Origin: Brucella tritici
GTDB lineage: Bacteria > Pseudomonadota > Alphaproteobacteria > Rhizobiales > Rhizobiaceae
Assembly: GCF_008932295.1 (NCBI RefSeq)
Contig: NZ_WBWA01000004.1
Span: 1 to 64,000 of the forward strand
DNA length: 64,000 bases
Direction of reading: 5' to 3'
A program made the translations under genes and the position numbers. The notes below the pieces were generated by a model. That model did no database searches, was not told the DNA's origin, and worked only from the letters and a program-made list of their open reading frames with translations. This document shows, piece by piece, positions 20,722-29,732 of the stretch. Position 1 is the stretch's first letter. The number at the start of each line of letters is the position of its first letter.

Positions 20722-21138
20722 ATGCAGGACCACCCCGAAAAAGACAGAACCGAGGCCGTGTCGCCAGCAATTTCAGCGAGCAAACGGATACTCTATCTTT
20801 GCCTCGGCTTTCTCATGCTTGGGCTTGGCATTATTGGCGCTTTCCTGCCGGTCATGCCGACTACGATCTTCGTCATTTTTGCCGCGTGGTTCTTTGCACG
20901 ATCATCCCCGAAGCTCGAAGCGCGTTTGCTTGCCGATCAGCGTTTCGGTCCACTCGTTATCAAATGGCGTGATCGCGGAGCCATTCCGCCGCGCGCGAAG
21001 CTTTATGCCTGTATCGGCATGACGGTTGGCTATGGCTTGTTCTGGTGGGGAGCGAAGCCTGGCTGGCTGCTGGCAACAGCAGTAACGATCTTCATGCTCG
21101 GGTCCGCAGCTTACGTGCTTTCGCGTCCAAGCGAATAA
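20722..21138 (+). CDS. YbaN/DUF454 family inner-membrane protein
   Basis: A 138-residue membrane protein of the DUF454 family. Hydrophobic segments are visible at about 24-58 (ILYLCLGFLMLGLGIIGAFL and FVIFAAWFFARS, probably two short passes) and about 94-133 (two more). PVMPTTIF and the FFARSSPKLEARLL stretch are family hallmarks. Function unknown; it is a common companion of core alphaproteobacterial genes. Confidence 0.92.
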   Translation: MQDHPEKDRTEAVSPAISASKRILYLCLGFLMLGLGIIGAFLPVMPTTIFVIFAAWFFARSSPKLEARLLADQRFGPLVIKWRDRGAIPPRAKLYACIGMTVGYGLFWWGAKPGWLLATAVTIFMLGSAAYVLSRPSE

Positions 21139-21180
21139 CAGCTTCAATCACGCCAGCGATCACGGTAAGAGTGGCTGATT

Positions 21181-21283
21181 AGAGCATTTCCAGCAAAAGT
21201 GCGAAGCGGTTTTGCGTAGGATAATGCGTAAAAACAAAGAGATAGGTCGGTTCTACGATTCCGTTTTAACTGGAACCGCTCTA
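21181..21283. repeat. Two-hairpin dispersed repeat, copy C
   Basis: AGAGCATTTCCAGCAAAAGTGCG at the left and GGTTTTGCG...GATAATGCG form the first, imperfect hairpin. The second pairs AGGTCGGTTC-type sequence with GGAACCGCTCT at the right. The core AAAGTGCGAAGCGGTTTTGCG corresponds to AAAGTGGGAACCGGTTTCGGG of copy A. Confidence 0.75.
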
Positions 21284-21299
21284 AAATGGGGAGCCGCCA

Positions 21300-22469
21300 A
21301 TGTCCTTGCCTGCCGTCAATCCGTTGATCAATCTCCTTTCCGCGCCGCCCATCCCGGCTGTCCAGTCCTGGGCGCGGGACTATGACGGGTCGCATGGCGC
21401 GCTTATCGACCTGTCTCAGGCCGTTCCCGGTTACCCTCCGCATCCCGATATGCTGCGCTTTCTGGGTGAGGCGGCGGGATCGGTAGCTTCCGCCGGTTAC
21501 GGTCCGATCGAGGGTGAAAAGGTTTTGCGCGGGGCTTATGCAGCGCATGTCGGTCAGCTTTATCGCGCGCAGATCGATGCCGCCAACATCCATATCACAT
21601 CCGGTTGTAATCAGGCCTTTATCGCCGCCATCATGTGTGTGGCGCAAAGCGGCGATACGGTGCTGACCACCGATCCGTTCTATTTTAATCATCGTTCATC
21701 GCTGGACATGCTCGGCATCGCTTCTGGCTCAGTGCCTTGCCATGCCCGGAATAGTTTCATCCCTAGCGTGGAGGACGTGCGCGCTGCGCTTCGTCCGGGT
21801 ATCACGGCGCTGGCACTTGTTTCCCCGAACAACCCAACCGGGGCGATTTATCCGGCGGGGCTGTTGTCGGAAATCTATGCTTTGTGCCGCGACAATGGGA
21901 CATGGCTTATTCTCGACGAGACTTATCGTGATTTTCTGGCCGATGCCAATGAGCCCCCGCATCGGCTTTTTGACGAGGCGGACTGGCCGTCGCATCTGAT
22001 CCAGCTTTACAGCTTTTCAAAATCGTTCTGCATACCGGGACACCGGCTTGGCGCAATTGTTGCGGGCCAGGCGATGGTCGAGAACGTCGCAAAAGTCATG
22101 GACAATCTGCAGATATGCGCAAGCCGTGCGCCGCAGATTGCTGTCGCACGCGCTATCGAACCTTTGAGCGGCTGGCGTGATGATAATCGCGGCGAGATTG
22201 CAAGGCGCGCCTCTGCATTGCGGTCAGTCATGGCCAATATCGAAGGCTGGCATGTGGAGGCGGTCGGAGCCTATTTCGCTTTCGTTCGTCATCCCTATCC
22301 GGATGTCTCGTCCGTCGAGGTTGCCGAGCGCCTTGCGAAGTCGCTCGGCATCATCACTTTGCCGGGCCGGTTCTTCGGTGAAGGACGGGAAGCCTTCCTG
22401 CGCTTTGCCTTCGCCAATGTCGATGTTTCCGGCATCAAGGCTCTCGGTGCGCGTTTGCCGCATTTTTAG
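21300..22469 (+). CDS. PLP-dependent class I/II aminotransferase
   Basis: A 389-residue fold-type I aminotransferase. The PLP lysine is in YSFSKSFCIPGHRLGA, the cofactor Asn/Pro region is SPNNPTGAIYP and the Asp/Tyr pair is ILDETYRDFL. It is closest in style to aspartate/aromatic-type aminotransferases; substrate cannot be fixed. Located between the DUF454 gene and pstS where many rhizobia have phoR, so its position beside the pst operon is probably incidental. Confidence 0.93.
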   Translation: MSLPAVNPLINLLSAPPIPAVQSWARDYDGSHGALIDLSQAVPGYPPHPDMLRFLGEAAGSVASAGYGPIEGEKVLRGAYAAHVGQLYRAQIDAANIHITSGCNQAFIAAIMCVAQSGDTVLTTDPFYFNHRSSLDMLGIASGSVPCHARNSFIPSVEDVRAALRPGITALALVSPNNPTGAIYPAGLLSEIYALCRDNGTWLILDETYRDFLADANEPPHRLFDEADWPSHLIQLYSFSKSFCIPGHRLGAIVAGQAMVENVAKVMDNLQICASRAPQIAVARAIEPLSGWRDDNRGEIARRASALRSVMANIEGWHVEAVGAYFAFVRHPYPDVSSVEVAERLAKSLGIITLPGRFFGEGREAFLRFAFANVDVSGIKALGARLPHF

Positions 22470-22542
22470 AGCCTGAAATCTTTGCCGGTTCACAGATCGG
22501 CAAAACCCCACAAAATCAATGGCAAGCGGCTCTGATACAAAC

Positions 22543-22571
22543 CTGTAACAATAGTGTCATATGAATGTAAT
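22543..22571 (+). promoter_or_regulatory. Pho box upstream of pstS
   Basis: Three 7-base direct repeats spaced 11 bp apart, CTGTAAC (22543), GTGTCAT (22554) and ATGTAAT (22565), match the PhoB half-site CTGTCAT-N4. They end 66 bp before pstS, the expected place for PhoB activation under phosphate limitation. The regulator itself is encoded at the end of the same operon. Confidence 0.8.
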
Positions 22572-22637
22572 ATAGAGCGCGTAGAGGGCTAACGACGCCA
22601 CATCGTCATATGTCTTTTACAACAGGAGCCGCAGCTC

Positions 22638-23684
22638 ATGAACAAGATGATTTCTTCGACCGCAGCGCTTGCCATCGCTGCCGTTATGTCGGTTTCCGCC
22701 GCTCAGGCGCGCGATCAGATTCAGGTTGCCGGTTCCTCGACCGTTCTGCCTTATGCGAAGATCGTCGCCGAGACCTTCGGTGAAACCTTCCCGAACTTCA
22801 AGACGCCGGTTGTTGAATCGGGCGGCTCGGGCGCAGGCATCAAGGAATTCTGCAAGGGCGTCGGCGAAAACACCATCGACATCGCCAATGCATCGCGCGC
22901 CATGAAGGACTCGGAACTGAAGTCGTGCATCGACGCTGGCGTCAAGGACGTTCAGGAAGTGCGCTTCGGCTATGACGGCATCGTTTTCGCAACCGACGCA
23001 AAGGGTCCGGATTGGAAGCTGAAGCCGGAAGATGTCTACAAGGCTCTGGCCGCCAAGCTGGTCGTAGACGGCAAACTGGTCGACAATCCAAACACCAAGT
23101 GGAACCAGGTCAATCCGAACCTTCCGGATTGGGACATCGCCGCCTACATTCCGGGCGAAAAGCACGGTACCCGTGAAGTTTTCGAAGAAAAGGTTCTTGC
23201 TGACGGCTGCAAGCACTCCGGCGCTCTGGACGAAATCAAGAAGGCCGGTCTCGACGACAAGGCTGCCGCTTCGGCCTGTATCGCAGTTCGCAAGGACGGC
23301 AAGGCTGTCGACATCGACGGTGACTATGCTGAAACTCTCGCTCGTATCGACTCGAACAAGACCGGCGTTGGCGTTTTCGGCCTTTATTTCTACGAAAACA
23401 ACGCTGATAAGCTGAAGGTCGCCACTGTCAACGACATCACCCCTTCGGCTGCAACCGTCGCCTCGGGCGAATATCCAGTGTCGCGCCCGCTGTTCTTCTA
23501 CGTGAAGAAGGCTCACCTCGGCGTCATCCCGGGCCTGAAGGAATATGTTGAGTTCTTCCTGAACGACCAGATGATCGGTCCTGACGGCCCGCTCGCCGAA
23601 TACGGCCTCGTTCCCGCTCCGGATGCAGAACGTGAAGCACAGCGTGCTGCCTTCTCCGAAGGCAAGACGATGGCTGCGAAGTAA
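22638..23684 (+). CDS. pstS: Phosphate ABC transporter, substrate-binding protein PstS
   Basis: A 348-residue periplasmic phosphate receptor. A signal peptide (1-24, cleavage after AQA) leads to the mature start RDQIQVAGSSTVLP; phosphate contacts include GSSTV and the ESGGSGAG loop. It delivers phosphate to PstC-PstA. A strong ribosome binding site (AGGAGC) precedes the ATG. First gene of pstSCAB-phoU-phoB, directly behind the Pho box, so expected to be induced by phosphate starvation. Confidence 0.98.
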   Translation: MNKMISSTAALAIAAVMSVSAAQARDQIQVAGSSTVLPYAKIVAETFGETFPNFKTPVVESGGSGAGIKEFCKGVGENTIDIANASRAMKDSELKSCIDAGVKDVQEVRFGYDGIVFATDAKGPDWKLKPEDVYKALAAKLVVDGKLVDNPNTKWNQVNPNLPDWDIAAYIPGEKHGTREVFEEKVLADGCKHSGALDEIKKAGLDDKAAASACIAVRKDGKAVDIDGDYAETLARIDSNKTGVGVFGLYFYENNADKLKVATVNDITPSAATVASGEYPVSRPLFFYVKKAHLGVIPGLKEYVEFFLNDQMIGPDGPLAEYGLVPAPDAEREAQRAAFSEGKTMAAK

Positions 23685-23701
23685 GTTTTGATCTGTGGAA
23701 C

Positions 23702-23722
23702 GCGGGGATGATGAATCTCCGC
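23702..23722 (+). terminator. Intercistronic hairpin between pstS and pstC
   Basis: GCGGGGAT (23702-23709) and ATCTCCGC (23715-23722) form an 8-bp stem (one G-U) without a long T run. In the 150-bp pstS-pstC gap it could protect pstS mRNA or cause partial termination, explaining higher output of the binding protein. Confidence 0.5.
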
Positions 23723-23834
23723 ATTCTCTCCTTTCGCGCTTTTGCATTAAGACAGGCGCATCCGCGTGGAACGGCATGGGTGGAAGCTGTACCTCAAAAC
23801 CGTCCGCATTCATCAGGGCAACCGGGGAAATTGA

Positions 23835-25328
23835 ATGTCCTTCTTTCTGGTTCTCGTCAGTATCGTTGCAATCGGGCTGATCGGATTCTTCATAGGCCGC
23901 CAGCGTGCCGTTGCACTGGACAAGGCGCAGTCTGCTTCCGCAAAAGCCTCGCCGACCGAGAAAATGCATTCCCGCCCGCATTATCATGGCTGGTGGGTTT
24001 TCCTCGTTTCCGCATTGCCTGCGGTTCTGTTTCTCGCTGTATGGGCTGTCGGAACGTCGGTCTATCTCGATCACAGTGCCACCGCCCGTTTGCCGGACGC
24101 CATTGAGGGCGGTTCTTTCACCAATCGCAGCTTGCAGCTTGGCATGGTGCGCGGTCTGGCCAACGGGCTTGACCGGCTGACGCCTGCTGAACTGGAAAGC
24201 TTCCCGGCAAATTATCAGGATGCTCGCGCTGTTCTTGCATCCAAGGGTGTGGCGCTCGCGACCGAAGGCCAGGATTACATGGTGCCGATCGCGCTGTACC
24301 TGAAAAAGACTACCGCGCTGACGCACACCATCGGTTCCGCTGTTTCTCTGGTGATCGCCATTGCAGGCCTGATCTTCGGCCTTTCCACGATCAGCCGCCG
24401 TATGCGCGCGCGCAACAATGTTGAGCGTATCGTTCTCTGGGGGCTGATCGCCGCATCCGGTATCGCCATTCTGACGACTGTCGGCATCATCTGTTCGATG
24501 CTGTTCCAGACCATCAGCTTCTTCCAGTCCGTTTCGCCGTGGGATTTCTTCTTCGGCACTGTCTGGGACCCGCGCTTTGCCGCAGCCGGCTCGGGTGGTG
24601 AAACAGGCCAGTTCGGTCTCATCCCGCTTCTGGCAGGTACGCTCTATATCGCGCTTGTGGCCATGCTGTTCGCCGTTCCGGTGGGGCTGTTCTCGGCAAT
24701 CTATATGGCGGAATATGCTTCGCCCCGAGTGCGCACGGTTGTAAAGCCGGTCCTCGAGCTTCTGGCCGGCATCCCCAGCATCGTCTACGGTTTTTTCGCC
24801 CTTGTGACTGTCGGACCATTCCTGCGCGATCTTTCGATTGCCATTGCAGGCGGGCAGGGTTTCATCATGGCGCAGAGCGTTCTGACCGCCGGTCTTGTCA
24901 TGGGCGTGATGCTGATCCCCTTCGTGTCCTCGCTTTCGGACGACATCATCACTGCCGTGCCACGGACCTTGCGCGACGGTTCGCTCGGTCTCGGAGCAAC
25001 CCGTTCTGAAACCATCAAGCGCGTGGTCCTTCCGGCTGCTTTGCCGGGTATTGTCGGCGCGCTTCTGATGACCGCATCCCGCGCGATCGGCGAAACCATG
25101 ATCGTGGTTCTGGCCGCAGGTGTCGCGGCGCGCATCAATATCAATCCATTCGAGGCGATGACCACCATCACGGTGAAGATCGTCAACCAGCTCACCGGCG
25201 ACCTTGAGTTCAACTCGCCGCAAACGCTGGTGGCCTTTGCACTCGGCATCACGCTTTTCGTCCTGACGCTGATCATGAACATCTTTGCGTTGCACATCGT
25301 GCGCAAGTACCGGGAGCAGTACGAATAA
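23835..25328 (+). CDS. pstC: Phosphate ABC transporter permease PstC
   Basis: A 497-residue inner-membrane permease, longer than the about 320-residue enteric protein because of an N-terminal extension with additional hydrophobic segments, as usual in alphaproteobacteria. The permease core includes GLFSAIYMAEYASPRVR, ELLAGIPSIVYGFFAL and the EAA loop LGATRSETIKRVVLPAALPG. It forms the channel with PstA. Its stop overlaps the pstA ATG (TAATG). Confidence 0.97.
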   Translation: MSFFLVLVSIVAIGLIGFFIGRQRAVALDKAQSASAKASPTEKMHSRPHYHGWWVFLVSALPAVLFLAVWAVGTSVYLDHSATARLPDAIEGGSFTNRSLQLGMVRGLANGLDRLTPAELESFPANYQDARAVLASKGVALATEGQDYMVPIALYLKKTTALTHTIGSAVSLVIAIAGLIFGLSTISRRMRARNNVERIVLWGLIAASGIAILTTVGIICSMLFQTISFFQSVSPWDFFFGTVWDPRFAAAGSGGETGQFGLIPLLAGTLYIALVAMLFAVPVGLFSAIYMAEYASPRVRTVVKPVLELLAGIPSIVYGFFALVTVGPFLRDLSIAIAGGQGFIMAQSVLTAGLVMGVMLIPFVSSLSDDIITAVPRTLRDGSLGLGATRSETIKRVVLPAALPGIVGALLMTASRAIGETMIVVLAAGVAARININPFEAMTTITVKIVNQLTGDLEFNSPQTLVAFALGITLFVLTLIMNIFALHIVRKYREQYE

Positions 25329-26644
25329 TGACCGATACGACCTTCAACGCCCAGGGCGCCACGGTACAGCCGACACGTCGCGATATCGGACTGAAACGCC
25401 GCTACGCTGCCGAACGCCGCTTCCGCTATTACGGTATTGCTGCGATTGCCATCGGCGTGTTCTTCCTGTGCGCACTCCTCTTCTCGGTCTTCTCCAAGGG
25501 CTATACAGCCTTCTGGCAGACAACGCTTTATCTGCCGGTCAAGCTTGAAGAGAGCGTGATCGATCCGGGCAACAAGCGCGCGACCGATCCGAATGTGCTG
25601 ATCACGGCCAACTATCCGTTGCTGGTGCGCAATGCGCTGGCTGAAAAGCTGGGTGTTGCCACGACAGACCGTCCGGCGATGCGCGATCTTGGCCGCTTCT
25701 ATTCGGACGGCGTGCGTATTCAGTTGCGTAAGCTTGTGATGGACAATCCATCGCTCATCGGCACGACGCAGACCGTTCCGGTTCTGGCAGGCGCCGACAT
25801 CGATTCCGCTTTCAAGGGGCAGATCGACCTTTCCGTGCCAGAGACGAACCGCAAGGTTTCGGACCGTCAGATTGGCTGGATGAAGACGCTTTCGGAAGAG
25901 GGCGTCATGAAGGAGGCCTTTAATACTGGTCTCTTCACCTTCGGCGCTTCCAGCCGCCCGGAAACATCCGGTCTTGGCGTTGCGCTGGTCGGCTCTCTCT
26001 ACATGATGCTGATCGTTCTCGGCTTGTCGCTGCCTATCGGTGTCGCCGCTTCGATCTATCTGGAAGAGTTCGCCAAGAAGAACCGGTTCACGGACATGAT
26101 TGAGGTGAACATCAATAATCTGGCGGCCGTGCCATCCATCGTGTTCGGTTTGCTCGGGCTTGCAGTCTTCATCAACTTCTTCGGCCTGCCACGTTCTGCG
26201 TCGCTGGTCGGTGGTCTGGTGCTGACACTGATGACGCTTCCCACCATCATCATTGCAACGCGCGCCGCCCTTCGCGCTGTGCCGCCTTCCATCCGCGCCG
26301 CGGCTCTTGGTCTCGGCGCGTCGAAAACGCAGATGGTGTTCCACCATGTCCTGCCGCTCGCCGCACCCGGCATCCTGACCGGCACGATCATCGGTCTTGC
26401 CCACGCGCTTGGTGAAACCGCACCGCTCCTGCTGATCGGCATGGTGGCTTTCGTCGCTGACGTACCGTCGACGCCGATGGACCCGTCGACTGCTCTTCCG
26501 GTGCAGATCTATATGTGGGCAAATGAAGCAGAACGCGCCTTTGTGGAACGCACGTCAGGCGCTATCATTGTCCTGCTTCTGTTCCTTGCCGTGATGAATA
26601 TTGCAGCAATCATTCTGCGCCGCCGCTTCGAGCGCCGCTGGTAA
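25328..26644 (+). CDS. pstA: Phosphate ABC transporter permease PstA
   Basis: A 438-residue inner-membrane permease with an N-terminal extension of about 140 residues (DUF3333-type periplasmic region after the first membrane helix) before the conserved core. Core motifs are [30 protein letters not shown] and the EAA loop [20 protein letters not shown]. Translationally coupled to pstC by a 1-base overlap. Confidence 0.97.
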   Translation: MTDTTFNAQGATVQPTRRDIGLKRRYAAERRFRYYGIAAIAIGVFFLCALLFSVFSKGYTAFWQTTLYLPVKLEESVIDPGNKRATDPNVLITANYPLLVRNALAEKLGVATTDRPAMRDLGRFYSDGVRIQLRKLVMDNPSLIGTTQTVPVLAGADIDSAFKGQIDLSVPETNRKVSDRQIGWMKTLSEEGVMKEAFNTGLFTFGASSRPETSGLGVALVGSLYMMLIVLGLSLPIGVAASIYLEEFAKKNRFTDMIEVNINNLAAVPSIVFGLLGLAVFINFFGLPRSASLVGGLVLTLMTLPTIIIATRAALRAVPPSIRAAALGLGASKTQMVFHHVLPLAAPGILTGTIIGLAHALGETAPLLLIGMVAFVADVPSTPMDPSTALPVQIYMWANEAERAFVERTSGAIIVLLLFLAVMNIAAIILRRRFERRW

Positions 26645-26661
26645 AACGGGAGTCGAAAGCT

Positions 26662-27483
26662 ATGAATCTGATGACTGAACGATCTCTCGAGAAAGCCGTA
26701 GGAGAAAAAATGAACGCCAACGCCAATTCCATAAAGATGCGCGGCGACAAGGTCTGCGTATTTTATGGCGAGAAGCAGGCGCTGTTCGACGTCGATCTGG
26801 ATATCCAGGAAAAGATGGTCACGGCGCTGATCGGCCCTTCCGGTTGCGGCAAGTCCACTTTCCTGCGTTCGCTCAATCGCATGAACGACACGATAGAAGG
26901 CTGCAAGGTTGGCGGCAAGATCACGCTCGACAATGAGGACATCTACGATCCGAAGATCGATGTCGTCGAACTGCGCGCCCGCGTTGGCATGGTGTTTCAG
27001 AAACCGAACCCGTTTCCGAAGTCGATCTATGAAAATGTCGCCTACGGTCCGCGCATTCATGGTCTCGCCCGTACCAAGACAGATCTGGAGGAAATCGTCG
27101 TGACGAGCCTGCAGAAAGCAAGCTTGTTCGAGGAAGTGAAGGACCGTCTGCACGATGCGGGCACGGGCCTTTCCGGCGGCCAGCAGCAGCGCCTTTGCAT
27201 CGCACGCGCGATTGCGGTGAGCCCGGAAGTCATCCTCATGGACGAACCGTGTTCAGCACTTGACCCGATTGCAACCGCGAAGGTTGAAGAGCTGATCGAC
27301 GAACTGCGCCAGAACTATACGATCGTGATCGTCACGCACTCCATGCAGCAGGCCGCGCGCGTTTCGCAACGCACTGCCATGTTTCACCTCGGCAATCTGG
27401 TCGAAGTGGGTGACACGGAAACCATGTTCACCGCGCCTACCGAAAAGCGCACGCAGGACTACATCACCGGACGCTTTGGCTGA
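26662..27483 (+). CDS. pstB: Phosphate ABC transporter ATPase PstB
   Basis: A 273-residue cytosolic ABC ATPase energising PstSCA. Walker [10 protein letters not shown], the PstB-type Q-loop [15 protein letters not shown], signature LSGGQQQRL and Walker [14 protein letters not shown] are all present. The start at 26662 gives the extended N-terminus; an in-frame ATG at 26710 has a better ribosome binding site (GGAG) and gives a 257-residue protein of the enteric length, so the true start is uncertain. Confidence 0.97.
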   Translation: MNLMTERSLEKAVGEKMNANANSIKMRGDKVCVFYGEKQALFDVDLDIQEKMVTALIGPSGCGKSTFLRSLNRMNDTIEGCKVGGKITLDNEDIYDPKIDVVELRARVGMVFQKPNPFPKSIYENVAYGPRIHGLARTKTDLEEIVVTSLQKASLFEEVKDRLHDAGTGLSGGQQQRLCIARAIAVSPEVILMDEPCSALDPIATAKVEELIDELRQNYTIVIVTHSMQQAARVSQRTAMFHLGNLVEVGDTETMFTAPTEKRTQDYITGRFG

Positions 27484-27548
27484 TCCGGAACTGCGCTTCA
27501 ACAGATAGACAGTGCGGCTTCCCCGCAATTTATATTACGAGGTCTACT

Positions 27549-28271
27549 ATGCCGTCTCAGCATACCGTTCGCTCCTACGATGAGGAATTGAAGTTTCTCT
27601 CCCATAAGATCGCCGAAATGGGCGGACATGCGGAACGTATGGTCGAGCAGTCGGTCGCCGCTATCGTCAATGCGGACAATGCGCTCGCACAGCGCGTCAT
27701 CTCGGACGATCTTATCCTCGATGCCAGCGAGCGCGAGATTGACGACAAGGCTGTGATGATTATCGCCAAGCGTCAGCCCATGGCTGTGGACCTGCGCGAG
27801 ATCATCGGCTCGATCCGTATTTCAGCCGATCTGGAGCGCGTGGGCGATCTGGGCAAGAATATTGCCAAGCGCGTTGCCGCCGTTTCGGAATCGCGTCAGC
27901 CGGTAAAGCTTTATCGCGGGCTCGAAACACTGGCGGAACTGGCACTGACCCAGCTCAAGGACGTTCTCGACGCCTATGCGTCGCGCTCGGTACAGCAGAT
28001 CAACGTCGTTCGCGACCGCGACGACGAGATCGACGCCATGTACACGTCGCTGTTCCGCGAACTCTTGACTTACATGATGGAAGACCCGCGCAATATCTCC
28101 GCCTGCACGCATCTTTTGTTCTGCGCGAAGAACATCGAGCGCATTGGCGATCATGCGACCAATATTGCGGAGACCGTCTATTACATTGTGACCGGCCTGC
28201 AAATGCCGGCCGAACGACCGAAGGAAGACCTGAGCCACGGTATTGTCGTGGATGAGGCACGTAAACCCTGA
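27549..28271 (+). CDS. phoU: Phosphate signalling protein PhoU
   Basis: A 240-residue all-helical protein made of two PhoU three-helix bundles (about 15-105 and 120-215) with metal-binding motifs of E/DxxxD type, for example ADLERVGDLGKNIAKR and KNIERIGDHATNIAE. It links the Pst transporter to the sensor kinase and damps the Pho response when phosphate is ample. Lies between pstB and phoB in the same operon. Confidence 0.98.
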   Translation: MPSQHTVRSYDEELKFLSHKIAEMGGHAERMVEQSVAAIVNADNALAQRVISDDLILDASEREIDDKAVMIIAKRQPMAVDLREIIGSIRISADLERVGDLGKNIAKRVAAVSESRQPVKLYRGLETLAELALTQLKDVLDAYASRSVQQINVVRDRDDEIDAMYTSLFRELLTYMMEDPRNISACTHLLFCAKNIERIGDHATNIAETVYYIVTGLQMPAERPKEDLSHGIVVDEARKP

Positions 28272-28388
28272 ACTACAGCCAGCCGAACCTTGGTCCGGCG
28301 GGTGAGAATGAGTGAATAGCGCGGCGGCACGCGGTCGATTGGGGGGATTTTATCCACCGCCCGCCGAATTTGGATAGGGAAATACTGG

Positions 28389-29075
28389 ATGTCACAGGCA
28401 CCCAAAATCGCTGTGGTAGAAGACGAAGAGGCGCTGAGCGTTCTTCTTCGCTATAATCTTGAGGCAGAGGGCTACCAGGTCGATACAATGCTGCGCGGCG
28501 ACGAGGCCGAAATCGCCTTGCGCGAGAACGTACCGGATCTGCTCATCCTGGACTGGATGTTGCCGGGCGTATCGGGCATCGAGCTCTGCCGCCGCTTGCG
28601 TCAATGGTCGGAAACGGAACGCCTGCCCATCATCATGCTGACGGCACGTGGCGAGGAGAGCGAACGTGTCCGCGGCCTCAGCGTCGGTGCGGACGATTAT
28701 GTCGTGAAGCCATTTTCGACGCCGGAACTGCTGGCGCGCGTCAAAGCCATGCTGCGCCGGTCCAATCCGAGCATTCTTTCGCATGTGCTGAAAGTGGGCG
28801 ATCTGGTTCTCGATCGCCAGCAGCATCGCGTTTATCGCAAGGAAAAGGAAGTTCGTCTTGGACCGACGGAATTCCGCCTGCTCGAATATTTCATGATGTC
28901 GCCTGGTCGTGTTTTCTCGCGCAGCCAGCTTCTGGATGGCGTTTGGGGACCGGACATTTATGTCGATGATCGCACGGTGGACGTCCATGTCGGGCGGTTA
29001 CGCAAAGCGATCAATGTCGGTCGGGCCCTCGATCCCATTCGCACCGTTCGGGGTGCCGGTTATTCTTTCGGGTGA
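28389..29075 (+). CDS. phoB: Phosphate regulon response regulator PhoB
   Basis: A 228-residue OmpR-type response regulator. The receiver domain (1-120) has the acidic pocket EDEE, phospho-acceptor Asp55 in LILDWMLPG, Thr in MLTARG and Lys in VVKPFS. The DNA-binding winged helix (about 130-225) has LGPTEFRLLEYFMMSPGRVF. It should bind the Pho box before pstS. Its cognate kinase gene phoR is not in this window. Confidence 0.97.
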   Translation: MSQAPKIAVVEDEEALSVLLRYNLEAEGYQVDTMLRGDEAEIALRENVPDLLILDWMLPGVSGIELCRRLRQWSETERLPIIMLTARGEESERVRGLSVGADDYVVKPFSTPELLARVKAMLRRSNPSILSHVLKVGDLVLDRQQHRVYRKEKEVRLGPTEFRLLEYFMMSPGRVFSRSQLLDGVWGPDIYVDDRTVDVHVGRLRKAINVGRALDPIRTVRGAGYSFG

Positions 29076-29115
29076 CGGACGCCGTTATCTGAGACTTCAA
29101 GAACTGGACTTGTCC

Positions 29116-29148
29116 GACCCGCCGAGGTTTCCTTGGCGGGTCGTTTTT
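29116..29148 (+). terminator. Terminator of the pst-pho operon
   Basis: GACCCGCC (29116-29123) pairs with GGCGGGTC (29135-29142), followed by GTTTTTG. About 40 bp after the phoB stop. Confidence 0.88.
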
Positions 29149-29732
29149 GTTTCCGGCCAAGCTTTGCACGATGCAGATCGCACTCACCCGATTCGCATTG
29201 CAACGACACGAAACAGGCGTCAGAAGCCTCATCTCACGCGATGTTACAAATATGTTGCGAAAGTTGACGAAGAGCAACGGAACCCGCCTCGAAACAGAAA
29301 TTCCGCAGATCATTTGAAACACCACAAATGTGTATTCAAAAAATGTGCAAGCAAAAGCGAATTAAGGCAGGGATATGGCGTGTATTACGAGACTTTGAAT
29401 CTCATTAAATCAATATCTTATCTGAATTCGCCACTCTTGTTAATAAATTGTTAATATATTTAAAGGGCTTGTAGGGATATTCGCACTCTCGATTCGGAAT
29501 TGCTTTTGGACATTTTAGTCGCCTCCAGCATTGTTGGGATTTGACCCGTCGCCTTTTTTTGGCCTAAAAATTCCAAAACCTTGAATACGATTGAGCGACA
29601 GTAGGACGTGTGATTTTGATCTTCGTCCTCTTTGACTTGCACCGCAGTCAGACGTTCGCGCGCATCGTTCCAGATGTGTTCGCCTGAATGGATGACTGGA
29701 TCAGTTAAGGGTCCTAACATGAGACTGAGCCA
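29149..29732. other. AT-rich intergenic region before the SleB-like gene (584 bp)
   Basis: No supported gene. An 86-codon minus-strand open frame (29460-29720) has no ribosome binding site or recognisable motif. Base composition drops noticeably in A/T-rich stretches around 29330-29460. A perfect CtrA-type site lies at 29440. The long leader suggests a distant promoter for the hydrolase gene, or an undetected small RNA. Confidence 0.5.
29440..29454. promoter_or_regulatory. CtrA-type binding site (TTAA-N7-TTAA), site 3
   Basis: TTAATAAATTGTTAA is an exact consensus match about 280 bp upstream of the cell-wall hydrolase gene. The local A/T richness raises the odds of chance occurrence, so confidence is lower than for the paired sites at 16.9 kb. 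Confidence 0.45.

Noticed and set aside
22617-25295. Long open frame (892 codons) antisense to pstS-pstC
   Set aside because: It spans two well-supported genes on the other strand and shows low-complexity His/Asp/Arg-rich translation typical of antisense shadows.
29460-29720. 86-codon minus-strand frame before the SleB-like gene
   Set aside because: No ribosome binding site and no family resemblance; it also covers the likely leader of the hydrolase gene.
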